This document shows positions 15,444 through 23,976 of a stretch of DNA of 64,000 nucleotides, one piece after another; the first letter of the stretch is position 1, and each line of letters starts with the position of its first letter. The notes beneath the pieces were generated by a model. It did not search any database, was not told the origin of the DNA, and worked only from the letters and a program-made list of their open reading frames with translations. The stretch comes from Gaiellasilicea sp963789355 (GTDB lineage Bacteria; Actinomycetota; Thermoleophilia; Gaiellales; Gaiellaceae): NCBI GenBank assembly GCA_963789355.1, contig CAWBKK010000010.1, forward strand, positions 310,001 through 374,000. The letters are read 5' to 3'. A program made the translations under genes and the position numbers.

Positions 15444-15614
15444 CTACCGCTCGAACGCCGGCCGGAAGACCGGGCGCTCGCGCCGGCGCAGCCAGCGGCG
15501 CCGGGTCTTGACGACGTCGGCGCTTGCCTCGTGTGCCAGTCGGGCGCGCTCGGCCTCGCGAAGCATGTCGGCCTGGCGGTATCGCGCAATCTCGTGCATG
15601 AGCGTCGGGTGCAT
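15444..15614 (-). CDS. Small basic protein
   Basis: A 56-residue protein, MHPTLMHEIARYRQADMLRE followed by a helical, strongly basic half (KTRRRWLRRRERPVFRPAFER). No family recognised. The ATG at 15614 is well supported by AAGGAG 7 nt upstream. It lies convergent to the cyclodeaminase-like gene, 7 nt from its stop. Confidence 0.7.
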   Translation of the reverse strand: MHPTLMHEIARYRQADMLREAERARLAHEASADVVKTRRRWLRRRERPVFRPAFER

Positions 15615-15683
15615 CGTGTGCTCCTTCCCTCTCCGTGTGACCACACGACGGCTGACCCGACCGATTTCTTCCCTAGACGTGGA

Positions 15684-15717
15684 GCGGGTAGGGCGCCACG
15701 AGGGGCGCCCTACCCGC
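15684..15717 (-). terminator. Hairpin after the subtilase gene
   Basis: Perfect 14-bp stem GCGGGTAGGGCGCC (15684-15697) with GGCGCCCTACCCGC (15704-15717) around a 6-nt loop, starting 9 nt after the protease stop. No U tract follows, as is common for strong hairpins in high-GC actinomycetes. Confidence 0.75.
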
Positions 15718-15726
15718 CGCGATTTC

Positions 15727-17181
15727 CTACTCCGTGTACTCGGGACAGTTCGGCGCCGTCGCGTCGAACCGCGCCGAGAAGTCGCGCTCGATCGCCCGGA
15801 GCGCGTCGATCCGGCCGTTCCCGAAGCACGTGTCGTACCCGGGCAGGCCGATGTCGATCGCCGACCGCTCGAGGATCTCCTCGACCTTGTCGGGCGCGAG
15901 CTCGACGTCGCCGTTGCGGGCGAGCTTGCCGAACTGGCTGACGATCAGCGCGACGACGCCGGCCGCGTGCGGCGAGGCCATCGAGGTGCCCTGGATGCAG
16001 CCGTAGGCGCCTGCCGGCAGCGTCGAGAGGATCGTCGTGCGACAGTCGCCTGTGGTGCCGTTGCCGCCCGGGGCGGCGACGTCGTTGGCCGGGACACCGT
16101 AGTTCGAGTACCCCGCCTTCTCGCTCTTCGACCCGAGCGAGGAGACGGCGATCACGCCGGCCGTCTCGGCCGGGACGACGTCGCAGTCGGCCGGATCGGC
16201 CGCGGACGGGTTGCCGAGGTCCTCGTCGGAGTTCCCGAGCGCCGCCACCGGCACGACGCCTCGACCGCGGGCGTACTTGATCGCCCGCTCGACCGCCTGC
16301 CGGAATGACCGCTGCGTCGGGTCGGAGTTGCACTTGAACTCGGTCGACTCCTGGAACGCGTCGTCGTCGACGAAGAAGCTCATGTTGATCACGTCGAGCC
16401 TGATGTCGCCGGCGTACGTGATCCCGTCGACGACGCTGCTGACGTAGCAGTAGCCGCTCGCATCGCAGACCTTGACCGGGACGAGCGTCACGTTCGGGGC
16501 GACGCCGACGACACCGATCCCGTTCGCCTGCGCTGCGACGGTGCCGGCGACGTGCGTGCCGTGAAACTGGTTGTCGATGCAGGGATCGGGCGAGCCGACG
16601 CCGGGGCCGCTCGGCAGGAAGCTGACCGAGTTGCGGCCGCGGGCGCAGTCGACGTTCGAGCCCTTGCCGTCGACGATGAAGTCCGGATGGTGGCCGTCGA
16701 CGCCGCTGTCGAGGATGCCGACGTCGACCGCGCGCGAGCCCGCCTGGAAGTTGTGCGCCTGTGGCGCGCGGATCTGGAGCATGTCCCACTGCAGCGACTC
16801 GACGGGATCCGCGGTCTGCTCTGGGCCCCCGTCGGGGAGACCCTTGAACTTCTTGTCCTTGCCCACCGTCTCCACGAGCGACGAGGACGAGAGCGCCGCG
16901 GCGAAGCTCGCGGAGCTCGACTCGACGACGAGCACGCCGATCTGCTTGGACAGGTCGTTTGCGACGCTGCCTCCTGCTGCGGCGACGGCCGCGTTGACCG
17001 CGGTCGCGGTACCCGTGGCGGTGAAGCCCTCGTCCCCCTGAACGCCCGTGAGGACGACGAGGTAGCGCTGGCTCTGGGTCAGGTCGGTCGAGCTCGAGGC
17101 GGTCGGCACCGCGCCGGCGAGGCCGGCGAGCACCACGGCTGCAGCAGCCGCGAGCAATGCTTTGGTCGTTCGTGCGCGCAT
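15727..17181 (-). CDS. Secreted subtilisin-like serine protease (S8)
   Basis: A 484-residue extracellular protease. Signal peptide about residues 1-30, then an inhibitor-type propeptide region (residues 38-112: RYLVVLTGVQGDEGF to VETVGKDKKFK). The catalytic triad is Asp158 in VGILDSGVDG, His207 in HGTHVAGTVAA and Ser400 in GTSMASPHAAGVV; Asn317 supplies the oxyanion hole. Seven cysteines suggest disulfides in the mature enzyme. The ATG has GGAG about 5 nt upstream. A frameshifted TetR gene and palindromic sites lie directly upstream, so repression by a TetR protein is possible. Confidence 0.95.
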   Translation of the reverse strand: MRARTTKALLAAAAAVVLAGLAGAVPTASSSTDLTQSQRYLVVLTGVQGDEGFTATGTATAVNAAVAAAGGSVANDLSKQIGVLVVESSSASFAAALSSSSLVETVGKDKKFKGLPDGGPEQTADPVESLQWDMLQIRAPQAHNFQAGSRAVDVGILDSGVDGHHPDFIVDGKGSNVDCARGRNSVSFLPSGPGVGSPDPCIDNQFHGTHVAGTVAAQANGIGVVGVAPNVTLVPVKVCDASGYCYVSSVVDGITYAGDIRLDVINMSFFVDDDAFQESTEFKCNSDPTQRSFRQAVERAIKYARGRGVVPVAALGNSDEDLGNPSAADPADCDVVPAETAGVIAVSSLGSKSEKAGYSNYGVPANDVAAPGGNGTTGDCRTTILSTLPAGAYGCIQGTSMASPHAAGVVALIVSQFGKLARNGDVELAPDKVEEILERSAIDIGLPGYDTCFGNGRIDALRAIERDFSARFDATAPNCPEYTE

Positions 17182-17273
17182 GGGGGCTCCAGTTCACGTC
17201 GAGTGAAAGAACGAACTGGCCAGTCCTACCGCTGCGTTTATCTCTCTAAACCATGCGCGATACGGTTTGCAAT

Positions 17274-17291
17274 TGACTGACGAGTCAGTCC
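17274..17291. promoter_or_regulatory. TetR-type palindromic operator candidate
   Basis: GACTGAC (17275-17281), GA, GTCAGTC (17284-17290): a perfect 7-bp inverted repeat of the size bound by TetR dimers. It overlaps the 3' end of the TetR gene and lies 93 bp upstream of the protease start. Two further palindromes are nearby: ACTGGCCAGT at 17215-17224 and AAACC...GGTTT at 17248-17268. Confidence 0.5.
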
Positions 17292-17877
17292 ACCGCGAGG
17301 CCGTCGGTGAGCAGGGAGACGACGGTTCGCTCGGCCAGCTCGACGTCGTCGTCGCCTGCGGGCAGCCGCTCGAACACCCACCCGGTCAGGATCTCCTCGA
17401 GCGCGCCGTAGAGGATCCAAGCCGCCAGCCGGGGGTCGAGGTCGTGCGCAGCTCGCCGCGCTCCTGGCCGCGGGTGACGATCCGCTCGAGCGCCTGGAAC
17501 GCGTGGGCGATCTCGTCGACCTCGCGCCCGAGGTGCGGCGAGCGCGCCACCTCGCGGACGAGCACGCGCACGAGGTCGGGGTCGACCGGCCAGGCACCGA
17601 GCACGATCCGAGCGACGGCGGCGAGCTGCTCGCGGGCCGGCGCATCCTCTCGCTCGACCTCCTGGACGGCCTCGAGCATCCGCGACCACGTGCGCCGGAA
17701 GATCGCCTCGAGCAGGTCCTCCTTCGAGCCGAAGTAGTGGTAGACGAGGCCGTAGGCGACGCCGGCCTCCTTGGCCACGTCCGAGACGCGGCTCGTGTGG
17801 TAGCCGGACCGCGCAAAGACCGTGATCGCTGCCCGCAGGATCTGCCGCCGCTTCTGACGCTGCGCGTCGGTCGCCAC
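17285..17877 (-). pseudogene. TetR-family regulator with one-base frameshift
   Basis: The N-terminal half (from GTG at 17877) is a clear TetR domain: RQILRAAITVFARSGYHTSR, DVAKEAGVAYGLVYHYFGSK and DLLEAIF. In the same frame the protein runs out of family-like sequence after QERGELR and stops at 17386. The natural C-terminus (LDPRLAAWILYGALEEILTG to TDGLAVD) is in another frame ending at 17285. One missing base near 17441-17452 explains it. Either the gene is inactivated or the assembly has an error; murD shows a similar defect. A TAGACT box lies 9 nt upstream of the GTG. Its palindromic operator is at its own 3' end, before the protease. Confidence 0.75.
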
Positions 17878-17896
17878 CGGGCGCGGAGTCTAAAGC

Positions 17897-18229
17897 TCAG
17901 TCGTCGTCGCTGCCGCTGCCGCTGCTGCCGCCGGAATCGCCGCCGGAGCGGCCTCGCCCCCGCCCACGTCCGGAGCTGTCATCGTCCGTCTCGGTGGTCG
18001 TCCCCGGGGTCGGCGCCGGCGGCTCGGGCTCGGACGTCGACGCGGTCTCCGTCTCCGTCCGCGCGGTGGTCGTCTCAGCGGTCGTCGTGGCGGCGGGCGG
18101 CGCCAGCGCGGGAGCCGGCTCGAGCTGGACGACGGGGAGCGAGATCGTGCTGCGCGTGACCAGGTGGACGCCGAGGCCGACGGTGACGGCGAGCACGAGG
18201 CCGAGCAGGCCGAGGAGGACGGTGCGCAT
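17897..18229 (-). CDS. Membrane-anchored Thr/Pro-rich, acidic-tailed protein
   Basis: A 110-residue protein: one N-terminal transmembrane helix (LLGLLGLVLAVTVGLGVHLV), a Thr/Glu/Pro-rich stretch and a low-complexity tail rich in Gly, Ser, Arg and Asp ending in four-residue SDDD. The ATG at 18229 shares TGATG with the histidine kinase stop, so it is made from the same message. Sequence complexity is too low for family assignment. Composition resembles the protein at 20749-21225 on the other side of the two-component system, suggesting both act at the cell surface in the same response. Confidence 0.7.
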   Translation of the reverse strand: MRTVLLGLLGLVLAVTVGLGVHLVTRSTISLPVVQLEPAPALAPPAATTTAETTTARTETETASTSEPEPPAPTPGTTTETDDDSSGRGRGRGRSGGDSGGSSGSGSDDD

Positions 18230-19592
18230 CAGGTCGTCACCGCCAGGGGCAGGATGACCTCGGCCCGGGCACCCGTGCCGCCGTCGCGCATTCGAATCGA
18301 CGCCGAGCCGCCCCACCGTCGCGCCAGAGCCTCCACGATCGCCAGGCCGAGGCCCGTCCCGGGCCGATCGGTGCGGCCGCGGCGGAAGCGCTCGAAGACG
18401 CGGCGCTCGTCGCCGGGAGCCACACCCGGCCCCTCGTCGAGCACGGCCAGCCGGCCAATCGGATCCCAGGCGACCGTCACGGTCGTTCCGGCCGGTGCGT
18501 AGACGAGCGCGTTCTCGATCAGGTTGTCGAGCGTGATCGCGACGTCCTCGTCGGCTGCGCGGACAAACGCGTCCTCGTCGCCCTCGAGCGCGAGCCGGTG
18601 GCCGCTCGCCTCGGCGCGAGGCAGCCAGCGCTCGTAGGCCGCCTCGGCGGCGCTGCGGAGGGACACGGGCGCGCGGAGGGTCGGCCGGTCGCCGTCGCGC
18701 GCGAGCGTGAGCAGCGAGTTGAGGAGGCGAGTCAACCGCTCGACCTCGGCCTCGGCGAGCTCGAGCTCGTGCCGCACGGCCGCGTCGTCGCTCTTCAGGC
18801 CGGCCGCCTCGAGCCGCAGCCTGAGCCCGGTCAGCGGTGTCCGCAGCTGATGCGACGCGTTGCCGACGAACTCGCGCTGCGCCTCGAGCACCTGGCCGAG
18901 CCGGTCGGTCATCTCGTTGAAGGCGATTGCGACGTCCTGCTGCTCGCGCGCCCCGGTCACCTCCGCGCGGGCATCGAGCTCGCCGTCCTCGACGCGGCGC
19001 GCGGTGACGGCGAGCGCCCGCAGCGGCCGGGCCAGCGAGCCGGCGAGCACCCAGGCAAGCGCGAGGCCGAGCGCCAGCGCCGCCAACCCGACGCCGACCA
19101 CGACGAGCACGTTCCGCCGCACCCGTTCCCCGACGGCGCCGTTGCTCTGCGTCACCCGGACGGCGCCGACGGTGCGGCCCTGGTCGAGGATCGGGACGGC
19201 GGTGAAGAGAAGCTCCTCGCCGACGGTGTCGCTCTGCCGCGTCCCCTGGCGCGCGGTGCCTGCGAGCGCCGAGGCGATCTCGGGACGGTCGGCATATGAC
19301 TCGCCGGCAAGCCCGGTGCCGGCGGAATCGGCCAGCAGCCGCCCGCGCGGCCCGACGACGATCACGCGGGCGCCCAGGTCGCGGCCCGCCTGCTCGACGA
19401 CCCGTTCGAGCTCCGCGGTCGCGCCGAGCCGCGCCGACGCAGCGGCCGCGACCACCTGCGCCTGGGCGGCTGCCTGCGAGCGAACCTCGTTGTCGACGCG
19501 GCTGGAGAGGCTGAGCACGAGCGGGATCTCGAGCGCGATCAGGACGAGCACGAGCACGTACGCGAAAGCCGCAAGCAGCTTCAGCCGCAGGC

Positions 19593-19596
<4 letters not shown>
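18229..19596 (-). CDS. Sensor histidine kinase
   Basis: A 455-residue inner-membrane sensor kinase: TM1 about 8-30, an extracellular sensor loop to about 160, TM2 about 163-186, HAMP linker, then HisKA with His249 in NASHQLRTPL and a HATPase domain with N box DNLIENALVY, G1 VLDEGPGV and G2 GTGLGLAI. It phosphorylates the OmpR-type regulator encoded just upstream; the GTG start overlaps the regulator stop as GTGA. The signal is unknown; neighbours are a cupredoxin and acidic surface proteins. Confidence 0.93.
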
Positions 19597-20285
<689 letters not shown>

Positions 20286-20318
20286 GGTTGCAGTGTGCCC
20301 TTCTGGGTCGAAAGGGAT

Positions 20319-20350
20319 ACGGGGCGCCCCCAGGGGAGAGGACGCCCCGT
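20319..20350 (-). terminator. Terminator-like hairpin after the cupredoxin gene
   Basis: Outer stem ACGGGGCG (20319-20326) with CGCCCCGT (20343-20350) and an inner CCCC/GGGG pair. It begins 12 nt after the cupredoxin stop and separates it from the regulator gene. No U tract. Confidence 0.65.
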
Positions 20351-20361
20351 TGCTCGTCGAC

Positions 20362-20718
20362 CTAGCGGGCGACGAAGCTGCCGCTCATCCCTTCCTGGCG
20401 GTGATCGCTGACCGCGCACCAGAACGTGTAGCGGACGCCCTTCTTCAGCGTCGCCGTCAGGCTGACGTTGCGGCCCCCGCCGATGACGCGGGTCTTCCAG
20501 GTCTTGCCGCCGCCCTTGAGCCAGAAGTCGTGGCCGTCGTCGCCGGCATTCCGGACGACGAACTTGACGACGCCCGGCTTCGGCTTGGCGGAGAAGCGGA
20601 TCGAGTATTCGACCTCGGTCACGCGGACGGTCTGGACGTTGGTGGCGCTCTGGGCGACCGCCGCGAGCGAGACTGCCGCAACGAGCGTTGCGACCAGGCT
20701 GAGCAGGATGAGCTTCAT
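20362..20718 (-). CDS. Secreted cupredoxin-like blue copper protein
   Basis: A 118-residue exported protein with a signal peptide (MKLILLSLVATLVAAVSLAA) and a plastocyanin/azurin-type fold. The type 1 copper ligands are all visible: His63 in GDDGHDFWLKG and the C-terminal loop FWCAVSDHRQEGM with Cys101, His106 and Met111. It probably carries electrons or binds copper outside the membrane. AGGAG precedes the ATG. It lies between the response regulator and an acidic surface protein, all on the minus strand. Confidence 0.88.
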   Translation of the reverse strand: MKLILLSLVATLVAAVSLAAVAQSATNVQTVRVTEVEYSIRFSAKPKPGVVKFVVRNAGDDGHDFWLKGGGKTWKTRVIGGGRNVSLTATLKKGVRYTFWCAVSDHRQEGMSGSFVAR

Positions 20719-20748
20719 CTGTCGATCTCCTCTGGTTGGTGGTTGGGT

Positions 20749-21225
20749 CTAGCCCTTGCCGCTGTTGGAGCCGGAACGGTCGTCGTCGTCGCTGTCGTCG
20801 CTCTCGTCGTCGTCGTCGTCGCGGTCGTCCGAGTCGTCGCTTGAGCCGGAGCGATCGTCGGCCCCGTCGTCGTCGGACCTGTCGTCGGCGCCGGCACCGC
20901 CGGTGCAGCGCGGGTCGTTCGCGTGCTCGGCCTCGTCGCAGGGGCCCGAGATGTCTTCGCTGCCGGTGACGGTCGGTGCCGGAGCGTCGCCGACGAGGAT
21001 GTCGTCCGTCGTCGCCGCCGAGGTCGTCGTGTCGTCGCTGGTCGTGGTGCCGGTCGTCGTGGTGCCGGTAGTGGTGGTGCCGGTGGTCGTCGTGTCCGCC
21101 GTGGTCGCTCCCGGGAGCGAGACCGTCCGTGCCGGCGCGGAGTCGTCGACCCCGCTTGCGGCGGCGTAGCCGCCCGTGGCGATCACTCCGGCGCCGAGCA
21201 GCCCGATCAGGACCTTGTTCATCAT
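20749..21225 (-). CDS. Surface protein with Thr-Gly repeats and Asp/Ser-rich tail
   Basis: A 158-residue protein. An N-terminal hydrophobic segment (KVLIGLLGAGVIATGGYAA) serves as signal or anchor. It is followed by TTTTG repeats (three units), a linker with two cysteines (SGPCDEAEHANDPRCTGG) and a C-terminal tail of about 50 residues consisting mostly of Asp, Ser and Arg. Such a tail could bind Ca2+ or act as a flexible brush; no enzymatic domain is seen. The ATG at 21225 has a strong AGGAGG 6 nt upstream. Upstream lie direct repeats and, divergently, tRNA-Glu. Confidence 0.72.
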   Translation of the reverse strand: MMNKVLIGLLGAGVIATGGYAAASGVDDSAPARTVSLPGATTADTTTTGTTTTGTTTTGTTTSDDTTTSAATTDDILVGDAPAPTVTGSEDISGPCDEAEHANDPRCTGGAGADDRSDDDGADDRSGSSDDSDDRDDDDDESDDSDDDDRSGSNSGKG

Positions 21226-21295
21226 TCGATTCCTCCTCATTTCGCTGTGAAACGAGGATGCCCGGAGCCCTCCCAGGAGCCGGGCAGGGGAAGGC

Positions 21296-21315
21296 AAAGC
21301 CTTGGTAAAGCCTTG
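21296..21315. promoter_or_regulatory. 11-bp-period direct repeat
   Basis: AAAGCCTTG occurs at 21296-21304 and again at 21307-21315, an 11-bp period as in sites of OmpR-family regulators. It lies 71 bp upstream of the acidic surface-protein start and just before the tRNA-Glu promoter. Confidence 0.4.
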
Positions 21316-21347
21316 CTCCGCGTTTAGCTACACTGGCGCGGCGCCAC

Positions 21348-21420
21348 GGCCCATTCGTCTAGTGGCCTAGGACACCGCCCTCTCACGGCGGCGGCACGGG
21401 TTCGAATCCCGTATGGGCCT
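21348..21420 (+). tRNA. tRNA-Glu (CUC anticodon)
   Basis: Cloverleaf with acceptor GGCCCAT/ATGGGCC, D arm TCGTCTAGTGGCCTAGGACA, anticodon stem CCGCC/GGCGG around CTCTCAC giving anticodon CTC, and T arm ACGGG-TTCGAAT-CCCGT. CCA is not encoded. A TACACT -10 box at 21329-21334 lies 13 nt upstream. The glutamyl-tRNA synthetase gene is also in the window at 37.8 kb. Confidence 0.94.
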
Positions 21421-21591
21421 TCCTTTCTATTCGACTGGATCCGGGGCCACTCCTGGTCGAGCGCAGCCACCACGCGCATGACAAGCGCGGCGACGGTGAC
21501 CGCAATCGCTGCAGCTCCTTACCGGTCAGCCGATCAGCCGACGATATTCCGCGTTCGACTCGGCTTCTTCCGCTGCGTCATTGGCTCGAGA

Positions 21592-21620
21592 CACGGTTCG
21601 AATCCTGGTCTTCCTTTCTA
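21592..21620 (+). repeat. Degenerate echo of the tRNA-Glu 3' end
   Basis: CACGG-TTCGAATCC, then CTTCCTTTCTA, repeats the T-loop end of tRNA-Glu plus the bases just after it (about 21395-21429), with a deletion of several bases in between. The copies are about 195 bp apart and enclose sequence without a clear gene. This could be an old attachment-site scar or a tRNA remnant. Confidence 0.45.
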
Positions 21621-21673
21621 ACCTGGACTCGACGAAACTCATGGCCGAACCCACGTCATGAGGGGAGAACACG

Positions 21674-22009
21674 ATGACTCGTCCCGCAATCGCCCTGGCG
21701 GTGGTCTCGCTGGTGGCCGTGGCACCCACGAGCGCTCACTCCACGAAGGTGTCCTGGAACAAATTCGACACCGAGCAGCGGTTGAGCGTCGGCAGGTTCG
21801 CCGCGGCCCACGGGATCACGAAGGCCACCTGCCTCGGCGTCGGCTCCGCCACCAACCCGAAAGCCTCCGACGGCGCCCGCCGCTACAAGCACCTCGAGTG
21901 CGCCGTCTACGACAAGAGCCCCAACAAGCGTCACCTCGTCGTTCACGTTCGCACCGAGACGACCTTCACGCACGAGTGGCTGACGACGAAGGAGTGTGCG
22001 GCTAGCTGA
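21674..22009 (+). CDS. Secreted hypothetical protein
   Basis: A 111-residue exported protein: signal peptide MTRPAIALAVVSLVAVAPTS-AHS, then a small domain with three cysteines (TKATCLGVG, HLECAVYD, TKECAAS). The spacing suggests at least one disulfide. No family recognised. The ATG is supported by GAGGGGAG 6 nt upstream. Confidence 0.75.
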   Translation: MTRPAIALAVVSLVAVAPTSAHSTKVSWNKFDTEQRLSVGRFAAAHGITKATCLGVGSATNPKASDGARRYKHLECAVYDKSPNKRHLVVHVRTETTFTHEWLTTKECAAS

Positions 22010-22023
22010 GGGCGGTTCCGGCG

Positions 22024-22311
22024 ATGCCAGAGGATCCGATCCCGGTTCGCACGGCGACAGCCGTGATCGCCGTGCCGGCCGAGCGTTTCGAGGCGCTGCT
22101 CGCCCGTTTGGAGCGAACGGAGGCGGGCAGGCCCGCGGCCGACGAGCTCCGCGCGCGCGACGCGGTCTCCGATGACAGCAAGCGGGTGCTCGTGCGGACG
22201 CTCCGCTTGTGGATCGACGATCTCGGTGTCGGCGACATGGGCGCCGACCTGAATGACTTGCGCTACGAGCTCATGCGCGACCTGAATATCGAACCGTGGG
22301 ATACGGACTAG
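22024..22311 (+). CDS. Small hypothetical protein
   Basis: A 95-residue soluble, acidic protein (ERFEALLARLERTEAGRPAA, then LRLWIDDLGVGDMGADLNDL). No recognised domain. It begins 14 nt after the secreted-protein stop and probably shares its message; the ribosome-binding site is weak. Confidence 0.6.
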   Translation: MPEDPIPVRTATAVIAVPAERFEALLARLERTEAGRPAADELRARDAVSDDSKRVLVRTLRLWIDDLGVGDMGADLNDLRYELMRDLNIEPWDTD

Positions 22312-22339
22312 CGGCGTCACGCCCACCTAGAGTCCAGCA

Positions 22340-23323
22340 GTGAGCTCGCCCTTTGAGACGGTTGGCCGTGTGGCGAAACTCAACGAGCTGAGGTCGGCGC
22401 TGCCGCTGCGATGGGTTGCGCCGGCGGTCTATGCCGCAGCGCTGAGCGGCTACATGTGGCGCGAGGGCATACCGGTGGGGCGGGAGCGGCTCCTGATCTG
22501 GATCGTGCTCGGGCTGCTGGCGCTCTCGACGGCGAATCTCGGCGGCTGGGTCCGAAGCGTCATCCTCGAGTGGCTGCCGCTCGCGCTCGTGCTCGCGGCC
22601 TACGACCTCCTGCGCGGGCAGGCCGACGGTCTCCTCTTCTCCGCCTGGTATCGGCCCCAACTCGAGGCCGACGCCTTTCTCTTCGGCGGGACCGTCCCGA
22701 CCGTCTGGCTCCAGGATCGGCTCTGGGAGGGGACGTCGCACGTGCAGTGGTACGACTACGCGTCCTGGGCGGTCTACGTGAGCTATTTCGTGGCGACCTA
22801 CCTCCTCGCCGGGCTCCTCTGGTTCTTCTCGCGCGCTCGCTTCCGCCGCTACGTCGCGTCCGTTGCGCTTCTCGCCGGGATGGCATTCGCCACGTTCGCG
22901 CTCTTCCCCGCCGCGCCGCCGTGGCTTGCGAGCCGTGAAGGCGAGCTGGAACAGACGACGCGCCTGATCGGACCGATCTCCGGCCACGTGCCCTTCCTCT
23001 CCTTCTCGTTCGAAGGGTTGTTCGAGCGTGGATCGGAGTACGCGAACCCCGTCGCCGCAGTCCCGTCACTGCACGCGGCCTACACCCTGCTGTTCACGGT
23101 GTTTCTCTGGCGCTCGGCAGGTTGGGCTCGCCCCCTCCTTGCGGCGTACCCACCGGCGATGGGGTTCGCGCTCGTCTACACCGCCGAGCACTACGTCGTC
23201 GACATCCTCCTGGGCTGGGCGTACACGCTTGCCGCGCTTTGGGTCGTGCGCCGCGTCGCCGACCCGAGGGATCAAGCTTCGGAGGGGAAGCGCCGACGAC
23301 GTTCCCTGCAGCCGTATTCTTGA
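22340..23323 (+). CDS. PAP2-type membrane phosphatase/transferase (AUR1-like)
   Basis: A 327-residue polytopic membrane protein, about six helices. The PAP2 catalytic motifs are visible late in the protein: PSLHAAYT with His245 and AEHYVVDILLG with His284 and Asp288. This spacing is that of the inositolphosphotransferase/AUR1-like branch, which moves phosphoinositol head groups or dephosphorylates lipid phosphates. The exact substrate cannot be told. The GTG start follows a TAGAGT -10 box (22328-22333) by 6 nt, so the message is probably leaderless. Confidence 0.83.
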   Translation: MSSPFETVGRVAKLNELRSALPLRWVAPAVYAAALSGYMWREGIPVGRERLLIWIVLGLLALSTANLGGWVRSVILEWLPLALVLAAYDLLRGQADGLLFSAWYRPQLEADAFLFGGTVPTVWLQDRLWEGTSHVQWYDYASWAVYVSYFVATYLLAGLLWFFSRARFRRYVASVALLAGMAFATFALFPAAPPWLASREGELEQTTRLIGPISGHVPFLSFSFEGLFERGSEYANPVAAVPSLHAAYTLLFTVFLWRSAGWARPLLAAYPPAMGFALVYTAEHYVVDILLGWAYTLAALWVVRRVADPRDQASEGKRRRRSLQPYS

Positions 23324-23389
23324 GGAATTCGCCGCCGGCGCGCTCTCGGACTTCAAGGCGCCGGTGGCAACTCCTCGCGAGGCACTACA

Positions 23390-23605
23390 TCAGTCGAGGA
23401 TCGTCGTCTCGACCTGCTCGTGCGACGCACGCCAGACCTGCAGCAGCAGGTCGAGCTCGAGGCGTCGCTCGGCCGTGCTCTTCGAGCCCAGCAACGACAC
23501 TTCGACCTCACGCGGCCCGACGCGGTCGGCGACCACATGCACGCGCTCGCGCAGGAACGCGAGCAGGCTCGGGACAAGCTGGGGGTCGCTGAGCTGGATC
23601 TTCAT
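23390..23605 (-). CDS. Small hypothetical protein
   Basis: A 71-residue soluble protein (MKIQLSDPQLVPSLLAFLRE, then VEVSLLGSKSTAERRLELDL). The alternation of helix and strand looks like a genuine small alpha/beta domain; I recall no characterised member. The ATG at 23605 gives the compact domain; an ATG 30 nt upstream is possible. No clear ribosome-binding site. Confidence 0.55.
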   Translation of the reverse strand: MKIQLSDPQLVPSLLAFLRERVHVVADRVGPREVEVSLLGSKSTAERRLELDLLLQVWRASHEQVETTILD

Positions 23606-23976
23606 CTGCCGCAAGAGGACGACGTGTCCTCTCATCGACAATAGGTGGACCAGCGCAGCGGAGCTATGCCCCGTTCGGGGTTGATGGAGCCATTTCACCG
23701 ACAACTGGTGGGAGGTGGGCGCGCCCCGGGGAGTGCGGCCTCCCCGAACACGATCGTCGACCACGAGCGCCCACGGGGATAGACGGCTCGGGCGGCACGG
23801 TCGCTGGGCGCGCCCGCTCCGGGCTTCGACTCGAAGCAGCCAACCCCTCTCGACGCCGAGAGGTGCGGGGACGAGCGCCAGGTTGGCGGCCCTCCCGGCT
23901 CCCGCCCCGCGCCGTGAACCCTCTCACGTCGAAAACGTGACATGACACCAACGTTTGGCCAGGGTTGCGAGTCGCG
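23606..23976. other. 371-bp stretch without a supported gene
   Basis: No reading frame here looks like a protein. It holds two hairpins: CGGGGAG/CTCCCCG (23727-23746) and TCACGT-CGAAA-ACGTGA (23924-23940). The second lies about 37 nt after the MEDS gene stop and may end its transcript. Otherwise nothing recognised. Confidence 0.5.

Noticed and set aside
21526..21729. Minus-strand 67-codon frame across the tRNA-Glu echo
   Set aside because: It runs antisense into the start of a well-supported secreted-protein gene and has no initiation signal.
23664..23951. Open frames on both strands between the 71-aa gene and the MEDS gene
   Set aside because: Neither has a ribosome-binding site, a -10 box at the leaderless offset, or protein-like composition; the hairpins there fit non-coding DNA better.
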